Positions 1 through 9,192 are shown, counted from the stretch's first letter. The stretch: DNA of 64,000 nucleotides from Labrys sp. KNU-23 (GCF_008330945.1 NZ_CP043488.1:868001-932000), one strand, 5' to 3'. Notes: a model not told the origin generated them from the sequence alone. A program made the numbers and translations.

Positions 1-164
1 CGCCCGTGAAGGGCCGTCTTTTATCGGCGCGAAAATCTTCCGATCGCATCGCCGTCCTCCCTGATGTTCGTTCCTAATGTTCGTTGAGGTGAGGCTAGGC
101 CTTGCCGGCGGCGCGTGCCATGGACAGAATGGCAAAATCGCTTGTACTTTTTTAGGCGCCGACG

Positions 165-1058
165 ATGTCCGACAGGGTCCCGAGCTTCTTCGTCTATGGC
201 GAGCCCGATCGCCCTGTTGATGTCGGTTTCCTGCATGTGGAAACGGTGATGGAGCGCAGCCACCTGCATTCAGGCCGGGTTTCCGCCCATAAGCATGATC
301 GCATGGCACAGATCACCTTCTGGACCAGGGGCCGCGGCGAATATTTCATCGAAGATCGGCGGCTGGACTTTATCGCGCCTGCCGTCAGTTTCATCCCCAG
401 CGGCGTGGTGCATGGTTTCACCGTCGTGCCGGAGGAGACCGATGCCATCGTCGTCTCGATCGCCGACAGTGCCCTGCCGCCGATCGCCGCGCTGTCGAGC
501 CTGCCGGTCGAGGAACCGATCATGGTGCGCGGGCAGGCCGGGAGCCGTTTCTGGCCTTCCCTGGCCGCAACCATGCAGCGGCTGCTTGAGGACTACCGGG
601 TGGGGCAGATGACGCCCCTAGGGGCCTTGCTGGCGGTGGCGATGAACGACATCGCCTTGCTCGGCCAGACCGGCCGCAGCGGCGAGCGCGAGGGACGTGA
701 CCTCGCTTCGGCCTTCAGGCGCCTGGTGGATCGGCATTTCCGGGATGCCTGGCCGGTCGAGCGCTATGTCGCCGCGCTCGGCACCACGCCGCACCTGCTC
801 GCCAGGGCCTGCGCCGCTTCCCATGGCGTGTCGGTCAAGGCCTTCATCGACAGGCGGCGCCTGATCGAGGCCAAGCGCCTCCTGGTCTTCACCATCCGCT
901 CGGTCGAGGATGTCGCCTATGAGATCGGCTTTCGCGATCCGGCCTATTTCTCACGCTTCTTCCGCAAGCATGTCGGCGCGCCTCCGGGTGAATGGCGCGC
1001 CGACCAGGGGCATCCTTCCCATCATGGAGAGGCTGAAGAACCATCGCCGACAGTTTGA
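165..1058 (+). CDS. AraC-family transcriptional regulator, PobR-like
   Basis: DNA-binding regulator of 297 residues. The N-terminal part (about residues 20-110) looks like a cupin effector domain with a histidine-rich start (HKHDRMAQ) and the FIPSGVVHGF strand typical of AraC cupins. The C-terminal 100 residues form the double helix-turn-helix, ending in the family signature around DPAYFSRFFRKHVG. The overall pattern resembles the AraC-type PobR activators of 4-hydroxybenzoate hydroxylase, but no pobA is in view, so the effector is an inference. Another aromatic-type regulator (HpaR-like) follows 60 bp downstream on the same strand. The ATG at 165 has no strong ribosome site; earlier starts are not visible. 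Confidence 0.85.
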   Translation: MSDRVPSFFVYGEPDRPVDVGFLHVETVMERSHLHSGRVSAHKHDRMAQITFWTRGRGEYFIEDRRLDFIAPAVSFIPSGVVHGFTVVPEETDAIVVSIADSALPPIAALSSLPVEEPIMVRGQAGSRFWPSLAATMQRLLEDYRVGQMTPLGALLAVAMNDIALLGQTGRSGEREGRDLASAFRRLVDRHFRDAWPVERYVAALGTTPHLLARACAASHGVSVKAFIDRRRLIEAKRLLVFTIRSVEDVAYEIGFRDPAYFSRFFRKHVGAPPGEWRADQGHPSHHGEAEEPSPTV

Positions 1059-1118
1059 TCAACCGGCGATGTATGCGAGTAGTGCTCAATCCGCTGAGCC
1101 GCTATCGGGTGACGATGC

Positions 1119-1613
1119 ATGGATGAAGTGAAGGAAACGCTGCCGGTGATCGAGGAAGCAAGGTTGAAGGAAACGCGGCGTTCCCTGCCGATCGCGCTCC
1201 TGCGAGCGCGTGAGGCGGTCATGAGCCATTTTCGACCCATGCTCGCCAATCACGGCGTGACGGAGCAGCAATGGCGGGTGCTGCGCGTCTTGAACGAGGC
1301 GGGCATGCTCGATGCCTCCGAGGTCGCCGATCGCGCCTTCATCCTGGCGCCCAGCCTCACCCGCATGATCCGCTCGCTGGAGGAGCGCGGCTTCATCACC
1401 AAGCACAAGGACAAGGGCGACGGACGCCGCGTGCTGTTGAAACTTGCGCCTGCGGGCCAGGCCGTCATCCACGAAGTCCTGCCCGACAGCCGCAAGATCT
1501 ATGCCGTGCTGGAAGAGCGCTTCGGCCGCGAGCGCATCGATCAGCTGGTCGATCTTCTGGGAGAACTCGCGACGTTTCGCAATGAATCCGAAGCACCCGA
1601 GGATCATTCGTGA
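1119..1613 (+). CDS. hpaR: MarR-family regulator, HpaR type (homoprotocatechuate operon repressor)
   Basis: Winged-helix MarR repressor, 164 residues. The core (about residues 35-140) shows the recognition helix region ASEVADRAFILAPSLTRMIRSL followed by a wing with the conserved DGRR. Length and the N-terminal lead with RRSLPIALLRAREAVM match the HpaR subgroup, which represses 4-hydroxyphenylacetate/homoprotocatechuate meta-cleavage genes. No hpa catabolic genes are within the window, so the target operon would lie elsewhere. It sits directly behind the PobR-like gene, forming a two-regulator unit that suggests an aromatic catabolism locus to the left of the window. Confidence 0.8.
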   Translation: MDEVKETLPVIEEARLKETRRSLPIALLRAREAVMSHFRPMLANHGVTEQQWRVLRVLNEAGMLDASEVADRAFILAPSLTRMIRSLEERGFITKHKDKGDGRRVLLKLAPAGQAVIHEVLPDSRKIYAVLEERFGRERIDQLVDLLGELATFRNESEAPEDHS

Positions 1614-1722
1614 GCCGACGCAGGAACTACCCGGCGGCAAAACGCTGCTCGCCCGGTTCGGCCGCGTGCCGAGCTTCCACGATGGCTATTTGGTGGAGAT
1701 CGCTGCCCCGGGCAAACCTTGA
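1582..1722 (+). pseudogene. possible remnant of an Imm50-like small protein
   Basis: A short reading frame overlapping the end of hpaR ends at 1722. Its last 25 residues contain LLARFGRVPSFHDGYL, close to the FG-x-x-PSFHDAE opening that I associate with Imm50-like immunity/hypothetical proteins. Full-length members run well over 100 residues and this frame stops after about 46, so if the likeness is real it is a truncated N-terminus. It may equally be chance. Confidence 0.2.
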
Positions 1723-1737
1723 CGGGTGCACCTTACG

Positions 1738-3300
1738 TCAACTCGCCACTTGGCGGGTCGAGCATTCATAGATCCTGGTGCCCGTCCGTGCGTCGATGCC
1801 TTCCAGGCTCACCTCATACCCCCAGAGGCTGCGGATATGGCGCAGCGTCGCGTCGCGGCTGTTGGGCTCCAGCACGATGCCGTCATTGACCTTGTGCTGC
1901 AGGCGCAGATGCCGGTCGCCCAGGAGGTCCACGTCCACGACCTGGATGTCCGAGCGGTTCGCGCCGATGTCGTAACTATGGGCGAGGGCGGCGCGGATAT
2001 TCTCATAACCGCGTTCATTATGGATCGAGGCGACCTTGTAGAAGGATTCGTTGGCGGCGTCTGACAAGACGAACATCCGCCATTTCCGGATCAGCGTCGG
2101 GCTGAGATATTGGCGTATGAAGGATTCGTCGCGGTAATTGGCCCAGGCGTCGAGCAGGACTTCGCGCCAATTGCCGTTCCCTGCGAATTCCGGAAACCAG
2201 TCGCGATCCTCCGGCGTCGGCTCGGTCGAGATGCGCTGGATGTCCTGCATCATGTCGAGGCCGAGCGCATAGGGATTGATGCCGGAAAAGCGCGGATCGT
2301 CATAGCCCGGCTGGAACACCACGTTGGAATGGTTGCGCAGAATCTCGAGCATGGCACCCTCGCTGATCCGGCCGCGGTCGAACAGCGCGTTCATCAGCGT
2401 GTAATGCACGAAGGTCGCGCAGCCCTCGTTCATCACCTGGGTCTGCCGCTGCGGATAGAAATACTGAGCGATGACGCGGACGATCCGGAGGATTTCACGC
2501 TGCCACGGCTCGAGGATCAGGCTGTTCTTCTCCAGGAAATAGAGCAGGTTTTCTTCGGGCAGATTGAGAGATTTCTTGCGTTCGGGCGCACCGTCCTTGG
2601 CCTCGTCGGCCCTGTCCCCGCCCTTGGAGGACGGCAGCGTGCGCCAAAGGTCGTTATAGGTGCGCTCCTCATATTCCAGCCGTTCGCGCACCCCCTCGCG
2701 CTGCTTTTCCGAGGATAGTTTGGGCGGGCGGCGATACCGGAACACGCCCTGTTCCATCAGCGCATGGGCGGCATCGAGAATGGCCTCCACCGCGGCGACA
2801 CCGTGCCGTTCCTCGCAGCGGGTGATGAAACCCTTGGCAAAATCGAGATAACCCAGGATGGCGCCCGCATCCGTCCATTGCTGAAACAGATAATTGTTCT
2901 TGAAGAAGTGATTATGGCCGAGCGCCGCATGCGCCGTCACCAGGGCCTGCAGGGCCATGGTGTTCTCTTCCATCAGATAGACGACGCAAGGATTGGAATT
3001 GATGACGATTTCATAGGCGAGCCCGCGGCCACCCTTGCGATACATCAGCTCCTGATGCAGGAAATGCTTGCCGAACGACCAATGCCGGTACATCAGCGGC
3101 ATGCCGACGGATGAATAGGCATCGAGCATCTGTTGGGACGAGATGATTTCCATCTGGACGGGATAGACATCGAGGTTGAGCTCTTCGACCGCCAGCGCCT
3201 CGATGGCGTCGTAAGCTCGCGACAGGGTCTTGAAATTCCAGTCCGAACCGGAAAACAGCAGATCGGCCTTGGGAGCATGCTTGGGCGTAGGCTTGGGCAT
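1738..3300 (-). CDS. spoVR: SpoVR family protein (YcgB-like)
   Basis: SpoVR/YcgB-family protein of 520 residues, close to the roughly 510 of E. coli YcgB. It is rich in the aromatic and acidic motifs of the family, for example NEGCATFVHY and PYALGLDMMQDI. The biochemical function is unknown; in non-sporulating proteobacteria it travels with PrkA and the DUF444 protein, as here. The start at 3300 is chosen because AGGAG lies 6 bp upstream and it begins with the conserved lead before LLFSGSDWNF. A longer in-frame start would run far into the preceding gene. It is third in the minus-strand operon, 11 bp after the DUF444 gene. Confidence 0.9.
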   Translation of the reverse strand: MPKPTPKHAPKADLLFSGSDWNFKTLSRAYDAIEALAVEELNLDVYPVQMEIISSQQMLDAYSSVGMPLMYRHWSFGKHFLHQELMYRKGGRGLAYEIVINSNPCVVYLMEENTMALQALVTAHAALGHNHFFKNNYLFQQWTDAGAILGYLDFAKGFITRCEERHGVAAVEAILDAAHALMEQGVFRYRRPPKLSSEKQREGVRERLEYEERTYNDLWRTLPSSKGGDRADEAKDGAPERKKSLNLPEENLLYFLEKNSLILEPWQREILRIVRVIAQYFYPQRQTQVMNEGCATFVHYTLMNALFDRGRISEGAMLEILRNHSNVVFQPGYDDPRFSGINPYALGLDMMQDIQRISTEPTPEDRDWFPEFAGNGNWREVLLDAWANYRDESFIRQYLSPTLIRKWRMFVLSDAANESFYKVASIHNERGYENIRAALAHSYDIGANRSDIQVVDVDLLGDRHLRLQHKVNDGIVLEPNSRDATLRHIRSLWGYEVSLEGIDARTGTRIYECSTRQVAS

Positions 3301-3311
3301 CGGCGCTCCTT

Positions 3312-4619
3312 TCACCCGCCCTGCGAGGCGGGCTGCCTGGTGAAGAGCCGGCGGAAAACCGGATAGATGTCCGAAGCCTTGGCGATGCGGCTCATCTGGA
3401 AGTTCGCCCAGCGTTCGGTGACGGTCGCATAGGCCTGCCAGAGCGAGGTTCCGTTCTCGGTGCCGCCGAAAATATGGCTCTCGCGCTCGTCGATGATCTC
3501 GACATAGGCGAAATATTGGCAAAGGCGCATGATCTCGCCGTCGAGCAGCGCGATGCAACGTCCGGAATCGGTGGCGATGTTGTCGCCGTCCGAGGCCTGG
3601 GCGGCATAGATGTTCCATTCATTGGAGGGATAGCGCTCCTTGATGATGCGCTGCATCTCCTCGAGCGCGGTTGAGACCACGGTGCCGCCACTCTGGGTCG
3701 AATAGAAGAAGGTTTCCTCATCGACCTCCTGTGCTTCATGGGTGTGACGGATGAAGACGATGTCGGTGCGCTCATAGCGCCGCCTCAGGAACAGGTGCAG
3801 CAGGACGAAGAAACGCTTGGCCAGGTCCTTTTCCCGCTCGCCCATCGAACCGGACACGTCCATCAGGCAGAACATCACCGCCTTGGCGTTCGGCAGCGGC
3901 TGCGCGTCGAAGCGGTTGAAGCGGATGTCGACCGGATCGATATAGGCGATCACTCGCCGCCGGCGCTCCAGCCGGTCGAGTTCCTCGCGCAGTTCTTCGA
4001 TGCGCTGCTGGTCCACGGCACTCGCCGGGCCGGTTTCGAGCCCCTCCAACTCCTGGAAGATCGCGTCGAACTCCTCCTGTTTCGGACGCTTGAGGGCAAT
4101 GCGCCGGCCATGGCTGTTGCGCATGGTGCGCCCGACATTGATGTTGGTCGGCGAGCCGCTCACCGCAAAACCCGCCCGTCGCGGCTTGACGATCAGGATC
4201 TCCTTGAGGTTGAGCTTGACCATGTCGGGCAGTTCGAGGTCCTCGAAGAAGAGGTCGAGGACCTCCTCGCGCGTCAGCACGAAGCGGAAATCATCCTCGG
4301 AGTCGGTCAGCCCGGGAGCCGAGCCCGATCCCGCGCCTTGATTGGGTTTGGAGACCCTGTCGCCGGGCGCGAACTGCTTGTTGCCGGGCAGGACGTGATG
4401 GCGGCTGCCGCTGTCCCTCGCCTCGCGAAAGGTCGGCTCGCTGGTGCCGTGCGCCGGCATCGAGACCGAATGCTTGGCATCGACATCGGCGATCTTGCCG
4501 GTCTTGATCTGGTCGCGGATGCTCTGCTTCAGCTCCGCGCGCGCACGGCGCAGGAAGCGCTGGCGATTGCCCAGGCTCTTGTCCTTGGGATTGAGGCGGC
4601 GATCGATAAAGATTGGCAT
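3312..4619 (-). CDS. YeaH/YhbH family protein (DUF444, VWA-like)
   Basis: DUF444 protein of 435 residues. The C-terminal half carries a von Willebrand A-like fold with a metal-binding MIDAS motif in VMFCLMDVSGSMGEREKDL (DxSGS), followed by the SQSGGTVVS-like loop (here TQSGGTVVSTALEEM). The basic, disordered N-terminus (DRRLNPKDKSL) is typical. In enterobacteria YeaH works with the YeaG (PrkA) kinase in stress and starvation survival. Here the gene lies 21 bp after prkA and 11 bp before spoVR in one operon, which supports the same role. Substrates are not known. Confidence 0.9.
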   Translation of the reverse strand: MPIFIDRRLNPKDKSLGNRQRFLRRARAELKQSIRDQIKTGKIADVDAKHSVSMPAHGTSEPTFREARDSGSRHHVLPGNKQFAPGDRVSKPNQGAGSGSAPGLTDSEDDFRFVLTREEVLDLFFEDLELPDMVKLNLKEILIVKPRRAGFAVSGSPTNINVGRTMRNSHGRRIALKRPKQEEFDAIFQELEGLETGPASAVDQQRIEELREELDRLERRRRVIAYIDPVDIRFNRFDAQPLPNAKAVMFCLMDVSGSMGEREKDLAKRFFVLLHLFLRRRYERTDIVFIRHTHEAQEVDEETFFYSTQSGGTVVSTALEEMQRIIKERYPSNEWNIYAAQASDGDNIATDSGRCIALLDGEIMRLCQYFAYVEIIDERESHIFGGTENGTSLWQAYATVTERWANFQMSRIAKASDIYPVFRRLFTRQPASQGG

Positions 4620-4640
4620 GGGAACACCACCCGGCCGGGA

Positions 4641-6587
4641 TCAACCCGCCTTGTTTACACGCATATACCAATCCACCAACCGGCGCACCTGGCGCGTGGT
4701 GTAGCCACGCTCCACCATGCGTTGCACGAACTCCGTATGCCGTTTCTCGGTCACGCTGTCCTGCTTGGAGCCGAAGCTGATCACCGGCAGGAGATCCTCG
4801 ACCTGGCCGAACATCCGCTTTTCGATGACCTCCCGCAGCTTTTCATAGCTGGTCCAGGCCGGGTTGCGGCCGTGGTTCCTGGCCCGGGCACGCAGGGTGA
4901 ATTTCACCACCTCGTTGCGGAAATCCTTGGGATTGGCGATGCCGGCCGGCTTTTCGATCTGGGAGAGCTCCTTGTCCAGCACCTCGCGGTTGAGGACCTG
5001 GCCGGTATCGGGATCCTTGTAATCCTGATCCTCCACCCAGGCATCGGCATAGGCGATGTAGCGGTCGAACAGGTTCTGGCCATATTCCGAGTAGGATTCC
5101 AGATAGGCCTTCTGGATCTCATGCCCGATGAACTCGGCGTAGCGGCTGGCCAGCTCGGATTTGATGAAATCGAGATAGGCCGTTTCCGTTTCCTTCGCGA
5201 ACTGCTCGCGCTTGATCGCCTCCTCCAGGATGTACATCAGATGCACGGGATCGGCGGCCAGTTCCTGGGTGTCGTAGTTGAAGGTCTGCGAGAGGATCTT
5301 GAAGGCAAAGCGCGTGCTGACGCCGTTCATGCCCTCGTCGACGCCGGCGGCGTCGCGATATTCCTGGACGGCCTTCGCCTTGGGATCCAGTTCCTTGAGG
5401 TTTTCGCCGTCATAGATGCGCATCTTCGTATAGAGCGGCGAATTGTCGAACTCCGCCAATCGGGTCGATACCGAGAAGCGGCTGAGCAGGTCGAGCACTT
5501 CCGGCGCACAGGGACTGCTGGCCAGTTCGCTCTCGCGCAGCAGCTTCTCGTAGATCTGCCTTTCCTCGGTGACGCGCAGGCAATAGGGCACCTTGACCAC
5601 TAGGATGCGGTCGAGGAAGGCCTCGTTGTTCTTGTTGCTCTTGAACTGCAGCCATTCCGACTCGTTGGAATGGGCCACGACGATGCCCTGATAGGGGAAG
5701 GCGCCGAAATTCTCGGTGCCGTTATAGCTGCCTTCCTGCGTTGCGGTCAGCAGCGGATGCAGAACCTTGATCGGTGCCTTGAACATCTCGACGAATTCGA
5801 GCAGCCCCTGGGTCGTGCGGTTGAGCCCGCCGCTGTAGGAATAGGCATCGGGGTCCGACTGGCTGAAATGTTCGAGCTGGCGAATATCCACCTTGCCGAC
5901 CAGGGCCGAGACGTCCTGATTGTTTTCATCGCCCGGCTCGGTCTTGGCGATGCCGATCTGGCGCAGCCGCGAGGGCACCAGCTTGACGACGCTGAATTTG
6001 GAGATGTCACCGGACAATTCGTCGAGGCGCTTGGTCGCCCATGGGGAGATCAGGCCATTCAGACGCCGCCGCGCAATGCCGTATTTATCTTCCAGGAGAT
6101 CGCCCATCCTGTCCGGATTGAAAAGGCCCAGCGGCGATTCAAAAACCGGACTGATCTTGCCGCCGACCTTGAGCGTGTAGATCGGGCGTTCTTCCATCAG
6201 CTTCTTCAGCCGTTCCGCCAGGGAAGACTTGCCGCCACCAACGGGGCCGAGGAGGTAGAGGATCTGCTTGCGCTCTTCCAGCCCCTGGGAGGCATAGCGG
6301 AAATAGCCGACCAGACGCTCGATCGTATCCTCCATGCCATAGAAATCGGCGAAGGCCGGATAGGTCTTGACCGTGCGGTTGGCGAAAATCCGCCCGAGGC
6401 GCTCGTCCTTGCTGGTGTCGACCAGCCTCGGCTCGCCGATCGCGTCGATCATCCGCTCGGCCGCGGAGGCGTACATCGATTGATCCTCGCGGCATGCGAG
6501 CAAATAGTGCTGGAGGCTCATCTCCTCCTGGGCCGCGTTGGTATAATGTTCCGCAAACAGGTCGAAAACGTCGCTTCTCTCAGTCAT
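4641..6587 (-). CDS. prkA: PrkA-type serine protein kinase
   Basis: AAA+-like serine protein kinase of 648 residues, the normal size for PrkA/YeaG. The Walker A GPVGGGKS lies at residues 114-121. The N-terminal AAA region is followed by the C-terminal PrkA domain (KFTLRARARNHGRNPAWTSYEKLREV near the end). The start at 6587 is preferred over one 17 codons upstream because GGGAGG lies 5 bp ahead of this ATG. First gene of prkA-DUF444-spoVR, a starvation/general-stress module in non-sporulating bacteria. An EcfG-like promoter match lies about 50 bp upstream. Confidence 0.95.
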   Translation of the reverse strand: MTERSDVFDLFAEHYTNAAQEEMSLQHYLLACREDQSMYASAAERMIDAIGEPRLVDTSKDERLGRIFANRTVKTYPAFADFYGMEDTIERLVGYFRYASQGLEERKQILYLLGPVGGGKSSLAERLKKLMEERPIYTLKVGGKISPVFESPLGLFNPDRMGDLLEDKYGIARRRLNGLISPWATKRLDELSGDISKFSVVKLVPSRLRQIGIAKTEPGDENNQDVSALVGKVDIRQLEHFSQSDPDAYSYSGGLNRTTQGLLEFVEMFKAPIKVLHPLLTATQEGSYNGTENFGAFPYQGIVVAHSNESEWLQFKSNKNNEAFLDRILVVKVPYCLRVTEERQIYEKLLRESELASSPCAPEVLDLLSRFSVSTRLAEFDNSPLYTKMRIYDGENLKELDPKAKAVQEYRDAAGVDEGMNGVSTRFAFKILSQTFNYDTQELAADPVHLMYILEEAIKREQFAKETETAYLDFIKSELASRYAEFIGHEIQKAYLESYSEYGQNLFDRYIAYADAWVEDQDYKDPDTGQVLNREVLDKELSQIEKPAGIANPKDFRNEVVKFTLRARARNHGRNPAWTSYEKLREVIEKRMFGQVEDLLPVISFGSKQDSVTEKRHTEFVQRMVERGYTTRQVRRLVDWYMRVNKAG

Positions 6588-6636
6588 GGCAGCCTCCCAT
6601 GGTGGCTGATCGGGTTGACTGCGCCCTTGCTCACTC

Positions 6637-6661
6637 AACTGCAGGAAACCCGTAGAGTTCC
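6637..6661 (-). promoter_or_regulatory. candidate EcfG (general stress sigma) promoter of prkA operon
   Basis: Reading the minus strand, GGAAC (6661-6657) is followed after 16 bp by AGTT (6640-6637). The alphaproteobacterial EcfG consensus is GGAAC-N16/17-CGTT, so the -10 has one mismatch. A start site near 6630 would leave a leader of roughly 43 nt before the prkA start. The rest of the 400-bp gap to 6987 shows no gene. Confidence 0.35.
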
Positions 6662-6986
6662 GAGTGACTCACAAAGAACATCCGCTAAGATTGCGGCAGA
6701 TTATGGTAGTCTGGTGCCGGTAAGTATTTTTATCCAGAGTGCGATCGAAAAATTAATGTTCGTCGCCCAGCCACCTCACGCTTGTGGCCCTAGCCGCAAG
6801 TTATGAATCGGCTGATCAACAAGGATCAATCTAACGCATCATCGTTGATTCGTCCGTGCGCATACACACCGTTCACAGCCAAATCCGGTGTCGATCGGCG
6901 GGAAACTGGAACGGATGCTGCACTGCGGCCGACAGGCCGCGGCAAAGCGACGCGATCGGAGCCGGAGACCGTCTTGGCGGGGGCGG

Positions 6987-7454
6987 TCAACGATAGCGGG
7001 CGAAGACCTCGGTGGTGCCATTCTTGTGCAGAAGCAGCACGTCATAGGGCTCCGCGTTGGAGCTGCCCTCACCCATGCCGGGCGAACCGAGGGGCATGTC
7101 GGGAACCGCCAGCCCGATCGCGTCGGGCCGTTCGGAGAGCAGACGTGTAATCTCGCGAGCCGGCACATGGCCTTCGATGACATAGCCGCCGATCAAGCCG
7201 GTATGGCAGGAGGCGAGCTCTCGTTTCATCCCCAATCGCAGCTTGCGCCGCTGCAACTCGTCCGAGGGGAGTTTGTGGACATCGGTCGCATAGCCCTGTC
7301 CCTGCAGATGGCGGCTCCAGCCGATGCAGCAACTGCAGCCCTCCGTGGTGAGGATCTCGATGGCGGGACCGGCCGCGTGGGCAAGGCCGGGAAGCGAAAC
7401 CAGCATCGCAATCGAAAGGCTTCGCAGGGCTTCAAGAATTGATTTTCTTTCCAT
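6987..7454 (-). CDS. DUF411 domain protein, exported, copper-associated
   Basis: Small exported protein of about 155 residues. A signal peptide (hydrophobic stretch SIAMLVSLPGLAHAAG) is followed by the DUF411 domain with its cysteine motif TEGCSCCIGW, the SCHTGLIGGYVIEGHVP segment and a late VPDMPLGSPGM block. DUF411 proteins are often found near copper resistance or cytochrome-oxidase copper genes and are presumed periplasmic metal-binding proteins. The gene is translationally linked to the SCO1 gene upstream: a TTG six bases earlier overlaps the SCO1 stop, while the ATG used here begins just after it. Confidence 0.85.
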   Translation of the reverse strand: MERKSILEALRSLSIAMLVSLPGLAHAAGPAIEILTTEGCSCCIGWSRHLQGQGYATDVHKLPSDELQRRKLRLGMKRELASCHTGLIGGYVIEGHVPAREITRLLSERPDAIGLAVPDMPLGSPGMGEGSSNAEPYDVLLLHKNGTTEVFARYR

Positions 7455-7456
7455 CT

Positions 7457-8089
7457 TCAAGCCTTTGTATCGATAATGCGACGTAGTTTCTGAAGTTTGA
7501 TCTCGCGCGCCTCATGCATGTCGAGCATGCTGGCAAACTTGCCGTCGGCACCCATCACATAGACGCCGGCGCTATGATCCATGGTGTACTCGCCGCCGTC
7601 GATCGGCACCTTGCGGGCGTAGGCGGCGAAAGCCTTCACCACGGCGTCGGTTTCGGCCCGATTGCCGCGCAGGGCCAGGATGCGCTCATCGAACGAGGTC
7701 ATGTATTGCGCCAGGAGGTCCTGGCTGTCCCGTTCCGGATCGACAGTGATGAAGAGGACGTTGAAAGCTCCGGCGGCAGGGCCGAGGGCGCTCATCAGCT
7801 CGGTGAGATCGGACAGGGTGGTTGGACAGACGTCCGGGCAATGGGTGAAGCCGAAAAAGGCGAGATAAGGCTTGCCGGCCAGGCGTGTATTGTCGATCAC
7901 CTCTCCCTTGTGCGAGGTGAGCCGGAAGGGGCCGCCTACCGCCGCCATGTCGATGATAGGCTTTTCCAGCGCAGACTTCGCCGGTTCGCCCTTCCATGCT
8001 TCCGGCAGCAGGGCGTTCACCCCGAGCAGGAGGGCGGCGACCGCGATGGCGCTCCAGGCGGTGACGCGGATGACTTTCAGGGTGATCAT
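7457..8089 (-). CDS. SCO1/SenC family copper chaperone
   Basis: SCO-type thioredoxin-fold protein of 210 residues, membrane-anchored by one N-terminal helix. Copper ligands are visible: the CxxxC in THCPDVCPTTL and the distant histidine in YTMDHSAGVYV. SCO proteins deliver copper to the CuA site of cytochrome c oxidase or act as thiol reductases in its maturation. The start codon overlaps the stop of the upstream LysR gene (TAATG), and its own stop abuts the DUF411 gene, so the three are probably cotranscribed. No cytochrome oxidase subunits are in the window. Confidence 0.9.
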   Translation of the reverse strand: MITLKVIRVTAWSAIAVAALLLGVNALLPEAWKGEPAKSALEKPIIDMAAVGGPFRLTSHKGEVIDNTRLAGKPYLAFFGFTHCPDVCPTTLSDLTELMSALGPAAGAFNVLFITVDPERDSQDLLAQYMTSFDERILALRGNRAETDAVVKAFAAYARKVPIDGGEYTMDHSAGVYVMGADGKFASMLDMHEAREIKLQKLRRIIDTKA

Positions 8090-9102
8090 TATGCCGGTTC
8101 CTTACGCGGGCGTTGCCCTGCCAATTCCAATGCCAATTCCTCTCGTCTCATTCGTTTTGGTGCGTCCTGGGCCGCCGCCTCGAAGGCGAGGAGCGTATCG
8201 GCGACCTCCGCCCTGAACCAGGAGGAAGCCGGATCCTGGTCGAGACGGGCCGACCAGACCATTGAAACCGCCGGCAGCGTGAGATCGAGGGGAGCCGGGC
8301 CCGCTGCCAGGCCGAAGCGCGGTCCATAGAGCTGGGCCATGCGGGTGGGTATCGTGGTGATCATCGGGGAAGCGGCGACGGTCGCCAGGACGCTCAGAAA
8401 CTCGGATGATGCCGATACCACGTTGAGCCTGGCATCGATGGCGTCGAGGGCTGCCTCAAGACAGCCTTGCAGGCTATCGGTCAGCGTGACCAGCGCATGC
8501 GGCAGCGCCAGATAGTCCGCCAGGCCGATCGGCATTCCGATGTCGAGCCGGTCGGGGTTGAAGACGCAGCTCAAGGCCTGTTCAAACAGGAATTGCGCCT
8601 TGTGGCGCTGCGCAACGGCCTGGAAGCAGCCGACGGCCAGATCCAGCACGCCTTCATCCAGCAGGCGATGAACCTCGTCGCTTCCCGTTTGCCGGCTGAG
8701 CAGCCTCAGGCCGGGGGCGGCTCTGCGCAGGCGGGCCGTGAGCCCGGGTATCAGCAACAGCTCCACCTCGCTGGAAAAGCCCAGGCGGAATGTACGTTCC
8801 TCCGTCGCCGGGTCGAAGGTGGAGGGCGCGCGGAGTGCGGCTTGAATCTGTGCCAGGGCCAGGCGAACCGGCTCGGCCAGGGCAAGCGCATGGGCGGTGG
8901 GCTGCATGACGGTGCCGACGCGGACGAAGAGTTCGTCCAGCAACAGCACGCGCAGGGTCGACAGGCTGTGGCTCATCGCCGGCTGCCCGACCTTGAGGCG
9001 GGTCGCTGCACGCGTGACGCTGCGCTCCTGCATCAAGGCGTCGAAAGCCACCAGGAGGTTGAGATCGAAGGAACGAAGATCGAAATGGTTGATGTGCGAC
9101 AT
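8089..9102 (-). CDS. LysR-family transcriptional regulator
   Basis: LysR regulator of 337 residues. The N-terminal winged helix (RSFDLNLLVAFDALMQERSVTRAA, with GQPAMSHSL in the recognition helix) resembles the NodD/PcpR/LeuO branch. The C-terminal effector domain spans about residues 100-310. The gene is divergent from the MBL-hydrolase gene at 9193, with a 90-bp shared gap, the usual LysR arrangement for a divergent target. It also overlaps the SCO1 start by one base, an uncommon link of a LysR gene with copper genes. The effector is unknown. Confidence 0.88.
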   Translation of the reverse strand: MSHINHFDLRSFDLNLLVAFDALMQERSVTRAATRLKVGQPAMSHSLSTLRVLLLDELFVRVGTVMQPTAHALALAEPVRLALAQIQAALRAPSTFDPATEERTFRLGFSSEVELLLIPGLTARLRRAAPGLRLLSRQTGSDEVHRLLDEGVLDLAVGCFQAVAQRHKAQFLFEQALSCVFNPDRLDIGMPIGLADYLALPHALVTLTDSLQGCLEAALDAIDARLNVVSASSEFLSVLATVAASPMITTIPTRMAQLYGPRFGLAAGPAPLDLTLPAVSMVWSARLDQDPASSWFRAEVADTLLAFEAAAQDAPKRMRREELALELAGQRPRKEPA

Positions 9103-9192
9103 GAGCCGTATCGATTTCTAATATGATCTCGATAACGCTAAATCCTGCACCAGACAATGCCGTTCTTCGAGCCGGCAGATGTGGAGCAGGAT

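Noticed and set aside
1-22. Hairpin-like start GCCC-GTGAA-GGGC with following TCTTTTAT
   Set aside because: Only a 4-bp stem is visible at the window edge. It may be the tail of a terminator from a gene to the left, but that cannot be judged.
3738-6806. Long plus-strand frames opposite the DUF444 and prkA genes
   Set aside because: Mirror images of well-supported minus-strand genes; no motifs of their own.
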